Notes: a model not told the origin generated them from the letters alone. Counted from the first letter of the stretch, positions 1 to 6,040 are shown. The stretch: 6,040 bases of DNA from Sulfitobacter sp. (GCA_026421135.1 JAPKCR010000167.1:1-6040); one strand, 5' to 3'. Numbers and translations are program-made.

Positions 1-1
1 G

Positions 2-1819
2 CTGCAAGAACTGTTGGCCGAGATACTCAAGCATGGGCCGCAACTTGAAAAAGAACATCGGGACAAAATCGAAGAACTGCACGCTGCAATGGCCGAGCAG
101 GTCGTTTCTATCAGAATAAAAGAAGTTGAAACCAAATTTTCAGAGGCTGATAACGTCCTTTCCTATTTGGAAAATGTACGCGTCGACATGATATCAAACG
201 CCGAACTATTTTTGATGTCAGCAGCCAAATCTAGCGATGGTCCATTTCCCGATGTCATTCGAAAATACCACCAAGACCCGCATTTCGACAGATACGCGGT
301 CAATATTATGGTTTCGCACGATGAAGGCCCGCCCACAGCACCGGTTGTCGCCGAGGATTTGCCATCAGTCAGTCATCTGACCGGCCGAATTGAACATATT
401 TCAGAGATGGGCACGCTTTCGACGAACTTCACGTTGATTAGACCCGGTGCCCTGCACCGTGCAAATGGCGGCTACCTTGTGCTGGATGCAAACCGGGTCC
501 TGTCTGAGCCCTATGCGTGGGACACACTAAAGCGCTGCCTACAAAGCCAATCCATATCAATGACGTCGCTGGCAGAACGCCTCAGCTTATCATCGACAGT
601 GACTTTGGAACCTGACCCGATTCCGCTAGATGTTCGGGTGATCCTCGTTGGTGGCAGGCGGCTTCATATGTTGCTGCTCGAACTTGATCCTGAGTTTGGA
701 AAACTCTTTAAACTACAGGCAGATTTCGAAGATGACCTGCCTCGCACTGCAAAAAACACCCGCGCCCTGGCACGGATCGTCGCTGAATATGCGACCAAAG
801 AAAAGCTGAAGCCACTGACCGCCACTGCGGTCGCAGCCCTACTTGACCACGCCGTCCGGCTTGCCGGTGACAATACAAAACTGACACTTGAGATCGCCAA
901 ATTGACCGACGTCATGCGAGAGGCGGATTTTTATGCGACGCGCCACAAACGCGACCTGATTTCCGAAGAGGATATCGAACATGCTATACAAAAAGCCGTA
1001 CAACGTGGGTCGCGCATCAAAGAGCGGATGCAAGAAGCAATCGCGCGAAAAACTGTCCTCATTGACACAAAAGGTCAGGCCGTAGGCCAGATAAACGGCT
1101 TGGCTGTTGTCGGGGTCGGAACAAATTATTTTGGGCGCCCGTCGCGTATCACAGCCCGTGTTCGCATGGGTGCCGGCAAACTGGTCGATATCGAACGCGA
1201 GGTAGAACTGGGGGGGCCGCTCCATTCAAAAGGCGTGCTAATTTTGAGCAGCTATCTTGCTACGCATTTCGCTTTGGATGTGCCGATGTCTTTGCATGCA
1301 AGCCTGGTATTCGAGCAAAGCTATGGCGGCATAGACGGAGATAGCGCTTCCTCAGCCGAGCTATACGCGATGCTGTCAGCATTATCCGGCACACCAATTC
1401 GTCAGGGTCTCGCGGTGACTGGGTCTGTGAACCAGAATGGGGATGTCCAAGCCATTGGTGGGGTCAACGAAAAGATCGAAGGGTTTTTTGACACTTGCAT
1501 GGCGCATGGTCTGACCGGCGAACAGGGTGTCCTTATTCCTGCGTCAAACGTCGATCACCTTATGCTGCGCCGTGACGTAGTCGAGGCCGCCAAATCAGGC
1601 TCTTTCCACGTGATACCAATCAAAACGATTGATCAGGGCATTGAAGTATTGACAGGTGTGACCGCCGGGCGACGCGGCCGTAGCGGGCAGTTCCCTGCAG
1701 ACAGCATCAACGGAAAAGTTGAAGCACAACTGCGTGCCTTTGCTGAAACCCGCCGCAAATTCGGGGCATCTAGCAACAAAGAACCAGATTTTGACGTCGA
1801 CAAAGGTCCCGACCAATGA
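2..1819 (+). CDS. LonB-like (AAA_32 family) ATP-dependent protease, C-terminal part; 5' end outside window
   Basis: This is a cytoplasmic ATP-dependent serine protease for protein quality control. The frame is open to the left edge, so the true start lies outside; 605 residues are present. Family members are commonly near 800 residues, so roughly 200 should be missing, including the expected Walker A region. Order seen: a charged, helical coiled-coil-like segment (nt 30-210); the end of the ATPase core with the family hallmark NGGYLVLDA (about nt 463-489) and a following AWDTLKR; a sensor-like strand VRVILVGG; a helical lid; then the Lon proteolytic domain from about nt 1060. The catalytic serine is in GDSAS (codon 1343-1345) and the lysine in GVNEKIEG (codon 1472-1474). 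They are 43 residues apart, the same spacing as S679 and K722 of E. coli Lon. The tail after GIEVLTG is typical of this subfamily. It overlaps the next gene by four bases, so they are probably translated together. The family call is firm; substrates are unknown. Confidence 0.93.
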   Translation: MQELLAEILKHGPQLEKEHRDKIEELHAAMAEQVVSIRIKEVETKFSEADNVLSYLENVRVDMISNAELFLMSAAKSSDGPFPDVIRKYHQDPHFDRYAVNIMVSHDEGPPTAPVVAEDLPSVSHLTGRIEHISEMGTLSTNFTLIRPGALHRANGGYLVLDANRVLSEPYAWDTLKRCLQSQSISMTSLAERLSLSSTVTLEPDPIPLDVRVILVGGRRLHMLLLELDPEFGKLFKLQADFEDDLPRTAKNTRALARIVAEYATKEKLKPLTATAVAALLDHAVRLAGDNTKLTLEIAKLTDVMREADFYATRHKRDLISEEDIEHAIQKAVQRGSRIKERMQEAIARKTVLIDTKGQAVGQINGLAVVGVGTNYFGRPSRITARVRMGAGKLVDIEREVELGGPLHSKGVLILSSYLATHFALDVPMSLHASLVFEQSYGGIDGDSASSAELYAMLSALSGTPIRQGLAVTGSVNQNGDVQAIGGVNEKIEGFFDTCMAHGLTGEQGVLIPASNVDHLMLRRDVVEAAKSGSFHVIPIKTIDQGIEVLTGVTAGRRGRSGQFPADSINGKVEAQLRAFAETRRKFGASSNKEPDFDVDKGPDQ

Positions 1820-2583
1820 GCAAAGAGCGCCGCACCGGACTACGCATTCTTGTTGGGGCCGCTTCCTTTGCAGATGCCGTTGCTGGGGTGCGCATCGTCC
1901 AGAAATTGCCCAGCAGTTTTTGCGCGGGTCTTGGGGGACTATTGGTAGAAGAGCTGGACATATTAGCGGCATGTGAAATCCCTGACAGACGCATTGTTCT
2001 TTCAAGCGGCAAGACTGCATCGGCACCTAACCTTTCTCAGCTGCGCACTCTTTTAAATGCAGACGCGCGGGCCTTTCGAAGGCTGCTGGCGCAGGCGTCT
2101 GGTCCGGGCGCTACCCAGTGGGCCTTTATGCAAGACAAGGGTGAACTGGTCAGAACCGCGTTGCAGGCCGCCGCAGGTTGGGATGTCCTTGTACTAGGCT
2201 ACCGTCAGACCAGCAAGGTGCTAGGAAAGGTTATCCTCTTGCAAAAGTCCGGACCTCCTAGCGAAAATGTGCAAGAAGCTTTCAGCCGTCTTTCGCACCG
2301 ACTGGCCGGTGAACCCATTGTCTTTTCTATCAAGGAAAACGGCGACGAAGCGGTCAGTGCACAAACCTCAAAAACCATCCAGTTCAAGACCCTTGATGAT
2401 GCTTTGCGGGTGCTTGCGCGTACAAATGCACAGGCGGTAGTGGTGGACTTTGCACGTGGTCCTATCCACAATCAGAATGATCTGTTGCGCCTTCTCGAAG
2501 CGGCGCGATGTCCCGTCTTTGTGTTTGATGCATCAAATCCAAGTTCTGTGCTAGAAAATAGCATGCAAATACCACCGCAATAG
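1816..2583 (+). CDS. Uncharacterised protein resembling a divergent universal stress protein (two Usp-like halves)
   Basis: This 255-residue soluble protein has no signal peptide or membrane segment. I do not recognise it as a named family. Its pattern resembles UspA folds: an opening strand RILVGA (10-15), a second strand GGLLVEE (40-46), a long helical middle, then GWDVLVLGYR (121-130), which looks like the Usp strand normally written DLIVLGSRG. A second, weaker half has AQAVVVDFARG (205-215) and CPVFVFD (232-238), like the closing strands of a Usp unit. The usual ATP-binding GxxG loop after the GYR strand is not evident, so nucleotide binding is doubtful. The start is the ATG inside the stop of the protease gene (ATGA), with AAAGG at 1802-1806 as a plausible ribosome site. 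Its position between a Lon-like protease and a permease suggests a stress-related accessory role; that is inference. It could instead be a novel fold. Confidence 0.85.
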   Translation: MSKERRTGLRILVGAASFADAVAGVRIVQKLPSSFCAGLGGLLVEELDILAACEIPDRRIVLSSGKTASAPNLSQLRTLLNADARAFRRLLAQASGPGATQWAFMQDKGELVRTALQAAAGWDVLVLGYRQTSKVLGKVILLQKSGPPSENVQEAFSRLSHRLAGEPIVFSIKENGDEAVSAQTSKTIQFKTLDDALRVLARTNAQAVVVDFARGPIHNQNDLLRLLEAARCPVFVFDASNPSSVLENSMQIPPQ

Positions 2584-2602
2584 GACAAGGCAAAACCGTA
2601 TA

Positions 2603-3850
2603 ATGAGAGCCGAGATAAGTGCGCAGAGCACACCACCTGCCACTTTGAGGCGTGCAATCACTCTTCCGCTTTTGGTGTTTTACGGGTTGGGCGTCACAAT
2701 CGGTGCCGGCATCTATGTCCTCGTCGGCGCGACCGCAGCGCAGGCCGGTATCTATGCACCTGCATCCTTTTTGGTAGCCGCTTTTGTCATGCTCTTTAGC
2801 GCGGGCAGTTTTAGTGAACTTTCCGGCCGCTTTCCGCAAAGCGCTGGCGAGGCCGCATATGTTGAAGGTGCGTTCAGGGTGCCATCGCTGACCGTGATAA
2901 CGGGAGGCCTGTTGCTTGTGGGTGGGACTGTCTCGGCATCAGCTATTGCAGTTGGATGTGCGGGGTATATCGCTACGCTTTTGTCCCAGCCGATGTGGAT
3001 GATCATACTGTTAGCTGTCTTGGCTTCAGGACTGATCGCCGCATGGGGTATCCTTGAATCGGTTAGATTTGCTGCGGTGCTTACTCTGGTCGAAATCTTG
3101 GGACTGATCGTAGTTGTCATTGCAGGTATATGGCACCACCCAAATGTCGTTCTTGAACTGCCGTCAGTTTTTCCGTCACCTTCGGATGCCCCTGCCCTTG
3201 CGGCAGTTGCCCTGACAAGCCTTATCGCCTTTTTTGCCTTTATCGGCTTCGACGGCATGGTCAATATTATCGAAGAAACTGAGAACCCTTCGCGTAATAT
3301 GCCACTGGGCATCTTCATCACACTGGCAATTTCCACGTTGCTTTACTTTTCGGTTGCCGCAACCGCAGTCTTGCTTCTTCCGCTTGATGAACTGGCCAGC
3401 TCAGCAGCGCCAATCAGCCTGTTGTTTGAAAAGCTGACAGGAATTTCACCAATAGCGATCACACTTGTCGCGATCGCCGCTACATTTAACGGGATCGTTA
3501 TTCAGACCATTCTTGCCTCCCGTGTCATCTATGGTATGGCGCAAGCCGGCCGCCTGCCCAAGCGTCTGGCGCAGTTGAATTCTCGAACACGTACTCCATT
3601 GCTTGCAACAGTCCTTGTGACCGGATGTACCCTGATCCTTGCCCTGTTTTTTCCGATTGCTGTTCTGGCAGAGCGCACATCGCAAGTTGTCCTTGTGGTC
3701 TTTGTTCTGATCAACCTGTCGCTATTGCGGATCAAGTGGCGGGGCGACCCCGCACCTGAAAGGATTTTCGTCGTACCGGCAATTGTTCCCGTTATCGGCG
3801 TCATCACCTCTACAGCCATGCTTGTAGGACCTTTCTTGCCCTACAACTGA
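2603..3850 (+). CDS. APC-superfamily amino acid permease
   Basis: This is an inner-membrane transporter of 415 residues, expected to carry an amino acid or related amine by proton- or substrate-coupled transport. The first helix has the APC signature GVTIGAGIYVLVG (30-42). Further family motifs are FDGMVNIIEETENPSRNMP (216-234) and ASRVIYGMAQAGRLPKRL (305-322), followed by the typical RTRTPLLA. About eleven hydrophobic segments can be counted: near 20-42, 52-72, 96-124, 131-150, 156-177, 196-216, 234-259, 281-310, 331-350, 351-376 and 388-411. The canonical number is twelve, and the protein ends right after the last one, so it is on the short side. The start follows the previous stop by 19 bases, with a weak AAGG at 2587-2590, somewhat far from the ATG. 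It is probably the last gene of the protease operon. Substrate cannot be deduced; the motifs look nearest to cationic-amino-acid-transporter-like members. Confidence 0.92.
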   Translation: MRAEISAQSTPPATLRRAITLPLLVFYGLGVTIGAGIYVLVGATAAQAGIYAPASFLVAAFVMLFSAGSFSELSGRFPQSAGEAAYVEGAFRVPSLTVITGGLLLVGGTVSASAIAVGCAGYIATLLSQPMWMIILLAVLASGLIAAWGILESVRFAAVLTLVEILGLIVVVIAGIWHHPNVVLELPSVFPSPSDAPALAAVALTSLIAFFAFIGFDGMVNIIEETENPSRNMPLGIFITLAISTLLYFSVAATAVLLLPLDELASSAAPISLLFEKLTGISPIAITLVAIAATFNGIVIQTILASRVIYGMAQAGRLPKRLAQLNSRTRTPLLATVLVTGCTLILALFFPIAVLAERTSQVVLVVFVLINLSLLRIKWRGDPAPERIFVVPAIVPVIGVITSTAMLVGPFLPYN

Positions 3851-3869
3851 ACCTCGCGACTGCGCGGCT

Positions 3870-3883
3870 TTGACAAGGATCAA
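3870..3883 (+). promoter_or_regulatory. FNR/FnrL/FixK-type binding box
   Basis: The sequence TTGAC-AAGG-ATCAA matches the FNR/CRP-family consensus TTGAT-N4-ATCAA at nine of ten positions, and the dyad extends one pair further (T3869 with A3884). It lies in the only sizeable gap between rightward genes, 68 bases before the chosen start of the helix-hairpin-helix gene. Its centre (3876.5) is about 40-41 bases upstream of the start of transcription predicted from the -10 hexamer at 3905-3910, as in class II FNR-activated promoters. Which regulator binds (FnrL, FixK, Dnr) cannot be told from the site alone. Confidence 0.75.
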
Positions 3884-3904
3884 ATAGGTCCGCCCTCATC
3901 CGCC

Positions 3905-3910
3905 TAAGAT
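3905..3910 (+). promoter_or_regulatory. Putative -10 element of the FNR-type promoter
   Basis: TAAGAT matches the TATAAT consensus at four of six bases, including the first T, the second A and the final AT. It would set the start of transcription near 3917-3918 and give a 5' leader of about 34 bases. No good -35 hexamer is seen 17 bases upstream, which is expected when an activator overlaps that site. The call rests mainly on the spacing to the box at 3870-3883. Confidence 0.5.
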
Positions 3911-3917
3911 GGTGGGC

Positions 3918-3931
3918 ACATGCCAGCATGT
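3918..3931. repeat. Short dyad (ACATGC-CA-GCATGT) at the predicted transcript start
   Basis: Six bases are perfectly inverted around a two-base centre; as RNA it would form five pairs with a four-base loop. It falls at the predicted +1 region. It could be an operator, a 5' stabilising hairpin, or chance; the sequence alone does not decide. It also contains the upstream ATG (3928) that could be mistaken for the start of the next gene. Confidence 0.4.
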
Positions 3932-3936
3932 CAGCC

Positions 3937-3945
3937 AGAGAAGGA
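3937..3945 (+). promoter_or_regulatory. Ribosome binding site that decides the start of the helix-hairpin-helix gene
   Basis: AGAGAAGGA is a strong Shine-Dalgarno sequence ending six bases before the ATG at 3952. The in-frame ATG at 3928 lies upstream of this site, has no such sequence of its own, and sits within the dyad near the predicted transcript start. The 3952 start is therefore preferred, giving 286 residues. Confidence 0.8.
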
Positions 3946-3951
3946 CACCCC

Positions 3952-4812
3952 ATGTCGGAGCCGGAAATTAACCCGCTGGGAGAGAACCAATTTATCGCGG
4001 AAAAGCTGCGTGAGGTTGCAGATCTGCTTGATCAGCAAGGTGCAACGCAATTTCGCGTAAGCGCCTATCGTGACGCAGCCGCCTATATCGCAACGATGTC
4101 CGATCCGATCCGGAGCGTCTATCGCACAGGCGGCAAGCGCGGGATGGAAGATTTACCGACAATCGGCATTTCCATCGCGGCTGCCATTGCGGAAATTCTG
4201 GACACAGGTGCCTTGAGCGTTCTGGATCGTTTGCGCGGATCGGCAGATCCTGAAAAACTGTTTCAGACCGTGCCGATGATTGGCCCGTCCCTGGCACAGC
4301 GCATTCATGAAACCCTGCACATCGAAACACTAGAAGCCCTAGAGGCCGCTGTGGTTGATGGCCGACTGGCGCAAGTCAAAGGCATCGGCAAGCGTCGCAG
4401 CGACAGCATCGGGCATTCTTTGAATGATATGCTCGCGCGGCGACGACCGTCGCAAGCACGCAAGGGAGCACCTGAACCGCCAGTCGCCGACATCCTTGCG
4501 GTGGATCAGCAATATCGCGAATCTGCGGACAGCCTCCCATCCATCAGACCGCGCCGATTCAACGAAACGGGGCGGCGCAGAATTCCCATTTTGCACACCG
4601 AGCGTGGTATGTGGCGCTTTACCGCGCTTTATTCCAATTCATCGGCAGCTCATAGATATGGCAGAACCCACGACTGGGTGGTCATCTACTTTGAGCAGGA
4701 CGGACAGCCCGAAGGGCAGTCAACGGTGATTACGCAACACGGCGGGCACCTTGATGGCCGCCGAGTCGTACGTGGACACGAATCCGCATGTGCCGAGTAT
4801 TACGGGCTGTAG
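3952..4812 (+). CDS. PolX-type helix-hairpin-helix DNA-binding protein lacking the polymerase domain
   Basis: This cytoplasmic protein of 286 residues is expected to bind DNA, probably without sequence specificity and with a taste for gaps, ends or branched structures, as its relatives in PolX do. Residues 11-95 match the N-terminal domain of family X DNA polymerases (NQFIAEKLREVADLL, then FRVSAYRDAA). Three hairpin motifs are visible: LPTIGISIAAAI (68-79), VPMIGPSLAQRI (107-118) and VKGIGKRRSDSI (142-153). The nucleotidyltransferase palm with its aspartates and the PHP exonuclease domain of bacterial PolX are both absent. After a basic, proline-containing linker (163-200) comes a distinct C-terminal domain (about 201-286) with landmarks RFNETG, PILHTERG, WRFTALYSN, GRTHDWVVIYFE and RRVVRGHE. 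It looks like a compact beta-rich domain of unknown role. An FNR-type promoter precedes the gene and a transpeptidase gene follows one base later. It is not an active polymerase; a repair or nucleoid role is inference. Confidence 0.9.
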   Translation: MSEPEINPLGENQFIAEKLREVADLLDQQGATQFRVSAYRDAAAYIATMSDPIRSVYRTGGKRGMEDLPTIGISIAAAIAEILDTGALSVLDRLRGSADPEKLFQTVPMIGPSLAQRIHETLHIETLEALEAAVVDGRLAQVKGIGKRRSDSIGHSLNDMLARRRPSQARKGAPEPPVADILAVDQQYRESADSLPSIRPRRFNETGRRRIPILHTERGMWRFTALYSNSSAAHRYGRTHDWVVIYFEQDGQPEGQSTVITQHGGHLDGRRVVRGHESACAEYYGL

Positions 4813-4813
4813 A

Positions 4814-5572
4814 ATGGAGATATTACAAAGCACTGCACGGGCCTATGTCTGTAAGATTATGCTCATCCTTGCGATCTCGCTGTTTTGTCAGCCAGCGATT
4901 GCCTCATCGCCAGATTTTCAAGCGCGGCTTGATCGGGCCGGGATTGACTATCAGGTGCCCCAATCTGGCAAAGCAATATTGGTAAACATAGCCGCGTTCG
5001 AGCTGATCGCCTTTCAAGACGGAACACCCGTTTTGCGCAGCCGCGTCATCGTTGGTACACCTTGGCACCGCACCCCCCGACTGCAAACTAATGTATCGAC
5101 CGTTCGGTTTCGCCCGACTTGGCACCCTACTCCGTCGATGATCGCCAGTGGGGAGTATCGCGACAGGGTCGTGCCAGCCGGCGCAAACAATCCGCTGGGA
5201 CTGGCCGCAGTCCGGTTGGGGCCGGGATTGTTGGTCTATCTGCATGACACCAACCGGCGAGAGCTGTTCGCACAAGAATACCGTGCTCTGTCACATGGCT
5301 GTGTCCGGGTCGACCGCTGGGACGAACTGGTGGCTTTTGTGCTGGATATGGAGATTGACCGTGTCCACGAACTCGCAAATGGAAGTCGCACATTTGATGT
5401 CCCTGCCCCACCCATACCAGTTAGATTGGGATATTTCACACGGTTCCCTGATGCGAAGGGGCAGATCGTTACGCACCCTGACATCTATCGGTTGGGTAGA
5501 TTATCCTCCTCAAACGTAAAGTTTGATTACGGAGCGGATCTGGCCTGCGCGCAAGGTGCCGAAGTGAATTGA
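4814..5572 (+). CDS. Secreted L,D-transpeptidase (YkuD domain, LdtD/YcbB-like)
   Basis: This periplasmic enzyme is expected to form 3-3 (mDAP-mDAP) peptidoglycan crosslinks, or to attach a protein or an amino acid to the stem peptide. With the chosen ATG it has 252 residues: Lys14 and a hydrophobic stretch (15-29), then a signal peptidase site AIA/SS after residue 30. The YkuD domain runs from about 53 to 178: VNIAAFELIAF (57-67), VIVGTPWHRTP (78-88), ANNPLG (124-129), catalytic-site histidine in YLHDT (142-146) and SHGCVR (160-165) with nucleophile Cys163. YLHDT, the RALS preceding the HGC, and VNIAAFEL all resemble E. coli LdtD. The peptidoglycan-binding domain of LdtD is missing. The start is one base after the previous stop, which suggests coupled translation. 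In-frame ATG alternatives are 4751, overlapping the previous gene by 62 bases, and 4859, which would lose the positive n-region of the signal peptide. No good ribosome site is seen for any of them. Confidence 0.93.
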   Translation: MEILQSTARAYVCKIMLILAISLFCQPAIASSPDFQARLDRAGIDYQVPQSGKAILVNIAAFELIAFQDGTPVLRSRVIVGTPWHRTPRLQTNVSTVRFRPTWHPTPSMIASGEYRDRVVPAGANNPLGLAAVRLGPGLLVYLHDTNRRELFAQEYRALSHGCVRVDRWDELVAFVLDMEIDRVHELANGSRTFDVPAPPIPVRLGYFTRFPDAKGQIVTHPDIYRLGRLSSSNVKFDYGADLACAQGAEVN

Positions 5573-5641
5573 AGCACCTCGAATTTCCGCCATCATGATT
5601 GCCTGTTGGAAATCACCTACGGGATTTGCTGGTCTCCGGGG
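5573..5641. other. Convergent intergenic gap, no convincing terminator
   Basis: These 69 bases separate the ends of the transpeptidase gene and the leftward ATP-grasp gene. I see no GC-rich hairpin followed by a T run on either strand. A 6-bp inverted repeat (AGGTGC at 5554-5559, GCACCT at 5574-5579) spans the transpeptidase stop, with a 14-base loop and no T tract; it is too weak to call. Confidence 0.5.
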
Positions 5642-6040
5642 TCACATCGATGCAAGTTTTAGCCGCTGCATTGCCTCATTTCCAATTTGTTCTATGTCTG
5701 ATGCAAACTTGGCAAAGACGAGTAAATTAGCGGTGGATGAAACCGCCCCCATTGGGGGCGACATCAGGATGACCCCCTCTTTTGAAGGCGCACCCGAATA
5801 CAAGACATCGCCCATCGCCTTCAGAGCCGAAGGCGTGTCGATCGGACCACCGGGCAGCCTTTCTTGAAGGATCATCATCTCACTCTCGTCACTTTTGACC
5901 CCGATTGAATCAAGTATAGCGAGCGGAATGGAGACCCCACTCCATCTTGCATTACATTCTATCCAGTGGATCGAGTTTCCGACGTTGTCATGATCGCATA
6001 TGACAGCATCTAGGCTACACCTTCCGTAGTATCCCAATTG
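5642..6040 (-). CDS. ATP-grasp family enzyme, C-terminal part; start beyond right edge
   Basis: The minus-strand frame is open to the window edge, and 132 residues plus a TGA stop are present. An apparent start at 6037 is only a TTG leucine codon inside the gene. The first residues read LGYYGRCSLDAV, like the GxxGxD strand of ATP-grasp enzymes. HWIECNARWSG follows, with the ExNxR metal- and phosphate-binding residues (Glu28, Asn30 and Arg32, counting from the edge). About 100 residues form the C-terminal lobe after the active site. ATP-grasp enzymes ligate a carboxylate to an amine or thiol using ATP. This fragment most resembles the uncharacterised pre-ATP-grasp type, in which an EINxR-like segment is followed by a substrate lobe. 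Substrate cannot be predicted without the N-terminal half. It converges on the transpeptidase gene and is not co-transcribed with it. Confidence 0.8.
   Translation of the reverse strand, partial: QLGYYGRCSLDAVICDHDNVGNSIHWIECNARWSGVSIPLAILDSIGVKSDESEMMILQERLPGGPIDTPSALKAMGDVLYSGAPSKEGVILMSPPMGAVSSTANLLVFAKFASDIEQIGNEAMQRLKLASM

Noticed and set aside
839..1225. Long minus-strand open frame inside the protease gene
   Set aside because: It is a shadow of the protease reading frame, whose motifs are clearly conserved; the minus-strand protein shows no recognisable motif.
2752..3336. 194-codon minus-strand open frame inside the permease gene
   Set aside because: It is antisense to conserved permease motifs, and its composition (Ser/Thr/Ala/Pro-rich) is typical of a reverse-frame shadow.
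3855..3871. Possible terminator after the permease (CGCG-ACTG-CGCG followed by CTTT)
   Set aside because: The stem is only four pairs plus one wobble, and only three T's follow. It is too weak to call, and the T's belong to the FNR-type box.
3928..3951. Upstream in-frame ATG adding eight residues to the helix-hairpin-helix protein
   Set aside because: The strong Shine-Dalgarno sequence lies after this ATG and is well spaced for 3952, and family similarity begins after 3952.
5554..5579. AGGTGC / GCACCT inverted repeat across the transpeptidase stop codon
   Set aside because: Six pairs, a 14-base loop and no T run on either strand; likely chance.
5568..5582. Second FNR-like box TTGA-N6-TCGA near the transpeptidase stop
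   Set aside because: It has a mismatch in the second half-site and does not sit in front of any gene.
5744..5760. GC-rich hairpin CGCCCCC-ATT-GGGGGCG
   Set aside because: It lies inside the ATP-grasp coding frame and is explained by its Pro-Pro-Met-Gly codons; no T tract follows.
5784..5835. GAAGGCG copies (5784-5790, 5829-5835) that can pair with CGCCTTC (5816-5822)
   Set aside because: They lie within the same coding frame, are short, and give ordinary codons; no sign of a regulatory or mobile element.
5595..5867. 90-codon plus-strand open frame at the right end
   Set aside because: It lies opposite the ATP-grasp gene, which has real catalytic motifs; no ribosome site or recognisable domain.

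Overview
The window carries six protein-coding genes, two of them cut by its edges. Five read rightward and one reads leftward at the far right. Codon and protein character suggest an alphaproteobacterium, possibly a marine Rhodobacterales/Roseobacter-type organism. Three things point that way: moderate GC, a Rhodobacteraceae-like mix of a LonB-like protease, a Usp-like protein and a PolX-type helix-hairpin-helix protein, and a textbook FNR/FnrL-type box. This taxonomic placement is inference; there is no rRNA or other marker here.

Region 1 (2-3850) is a tight three-gene operon. It holds the C-terminal ~605 residues of a LonB/AAA_32-type ATP-dependent protease with an intact Ser-Lys dyad, a 255-aa protein resembling a divergent tandem universal-stress-protein fold, and an APC-superfamily amino acid permease. 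The first two genes overlap by ATGA, and the permease follows after 19 bases. Its promoter lies left of the window.

Region 2 (3851-3951) is the only substantial regulatory gap. It contains a near-perfect FNR/FixK-type palindrome (TTGAC-N4-ATCAA) and a -10-like hexamer, placed so that the box is centred about 40-41 bases upstream of the predicted start of transcription. That is the classic class II activator geometry. A small dyad lies at the predicted transcript start.

Region 3 (3952-5572) is the operon driven by that promoter. Its first gene is a protein with the DNA-binding helix-hairpin-helix part of a PolX polymerase but no polymerase domain, followed by a separate conserved C-terminal domain. 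One base further on is a secreted LdtD/YcbB-like L,D-transpeptidase catalytic domain. The inferred theme is adaptation to low oxygen or stationary phase: protein quality control, stress protein, amino acid transport, DNA binding and cell-wall 3-3 crosslinking.

Region 4 (5573-6040) has a 69-base convergent gap with no convincing terminator, then the C-terminal end of an ATP-grasp enzyme on the minus strand that begins beyond the right edge. No tRNA, rRNA, CRISPR array, insertion sequence or phage gene was seen.
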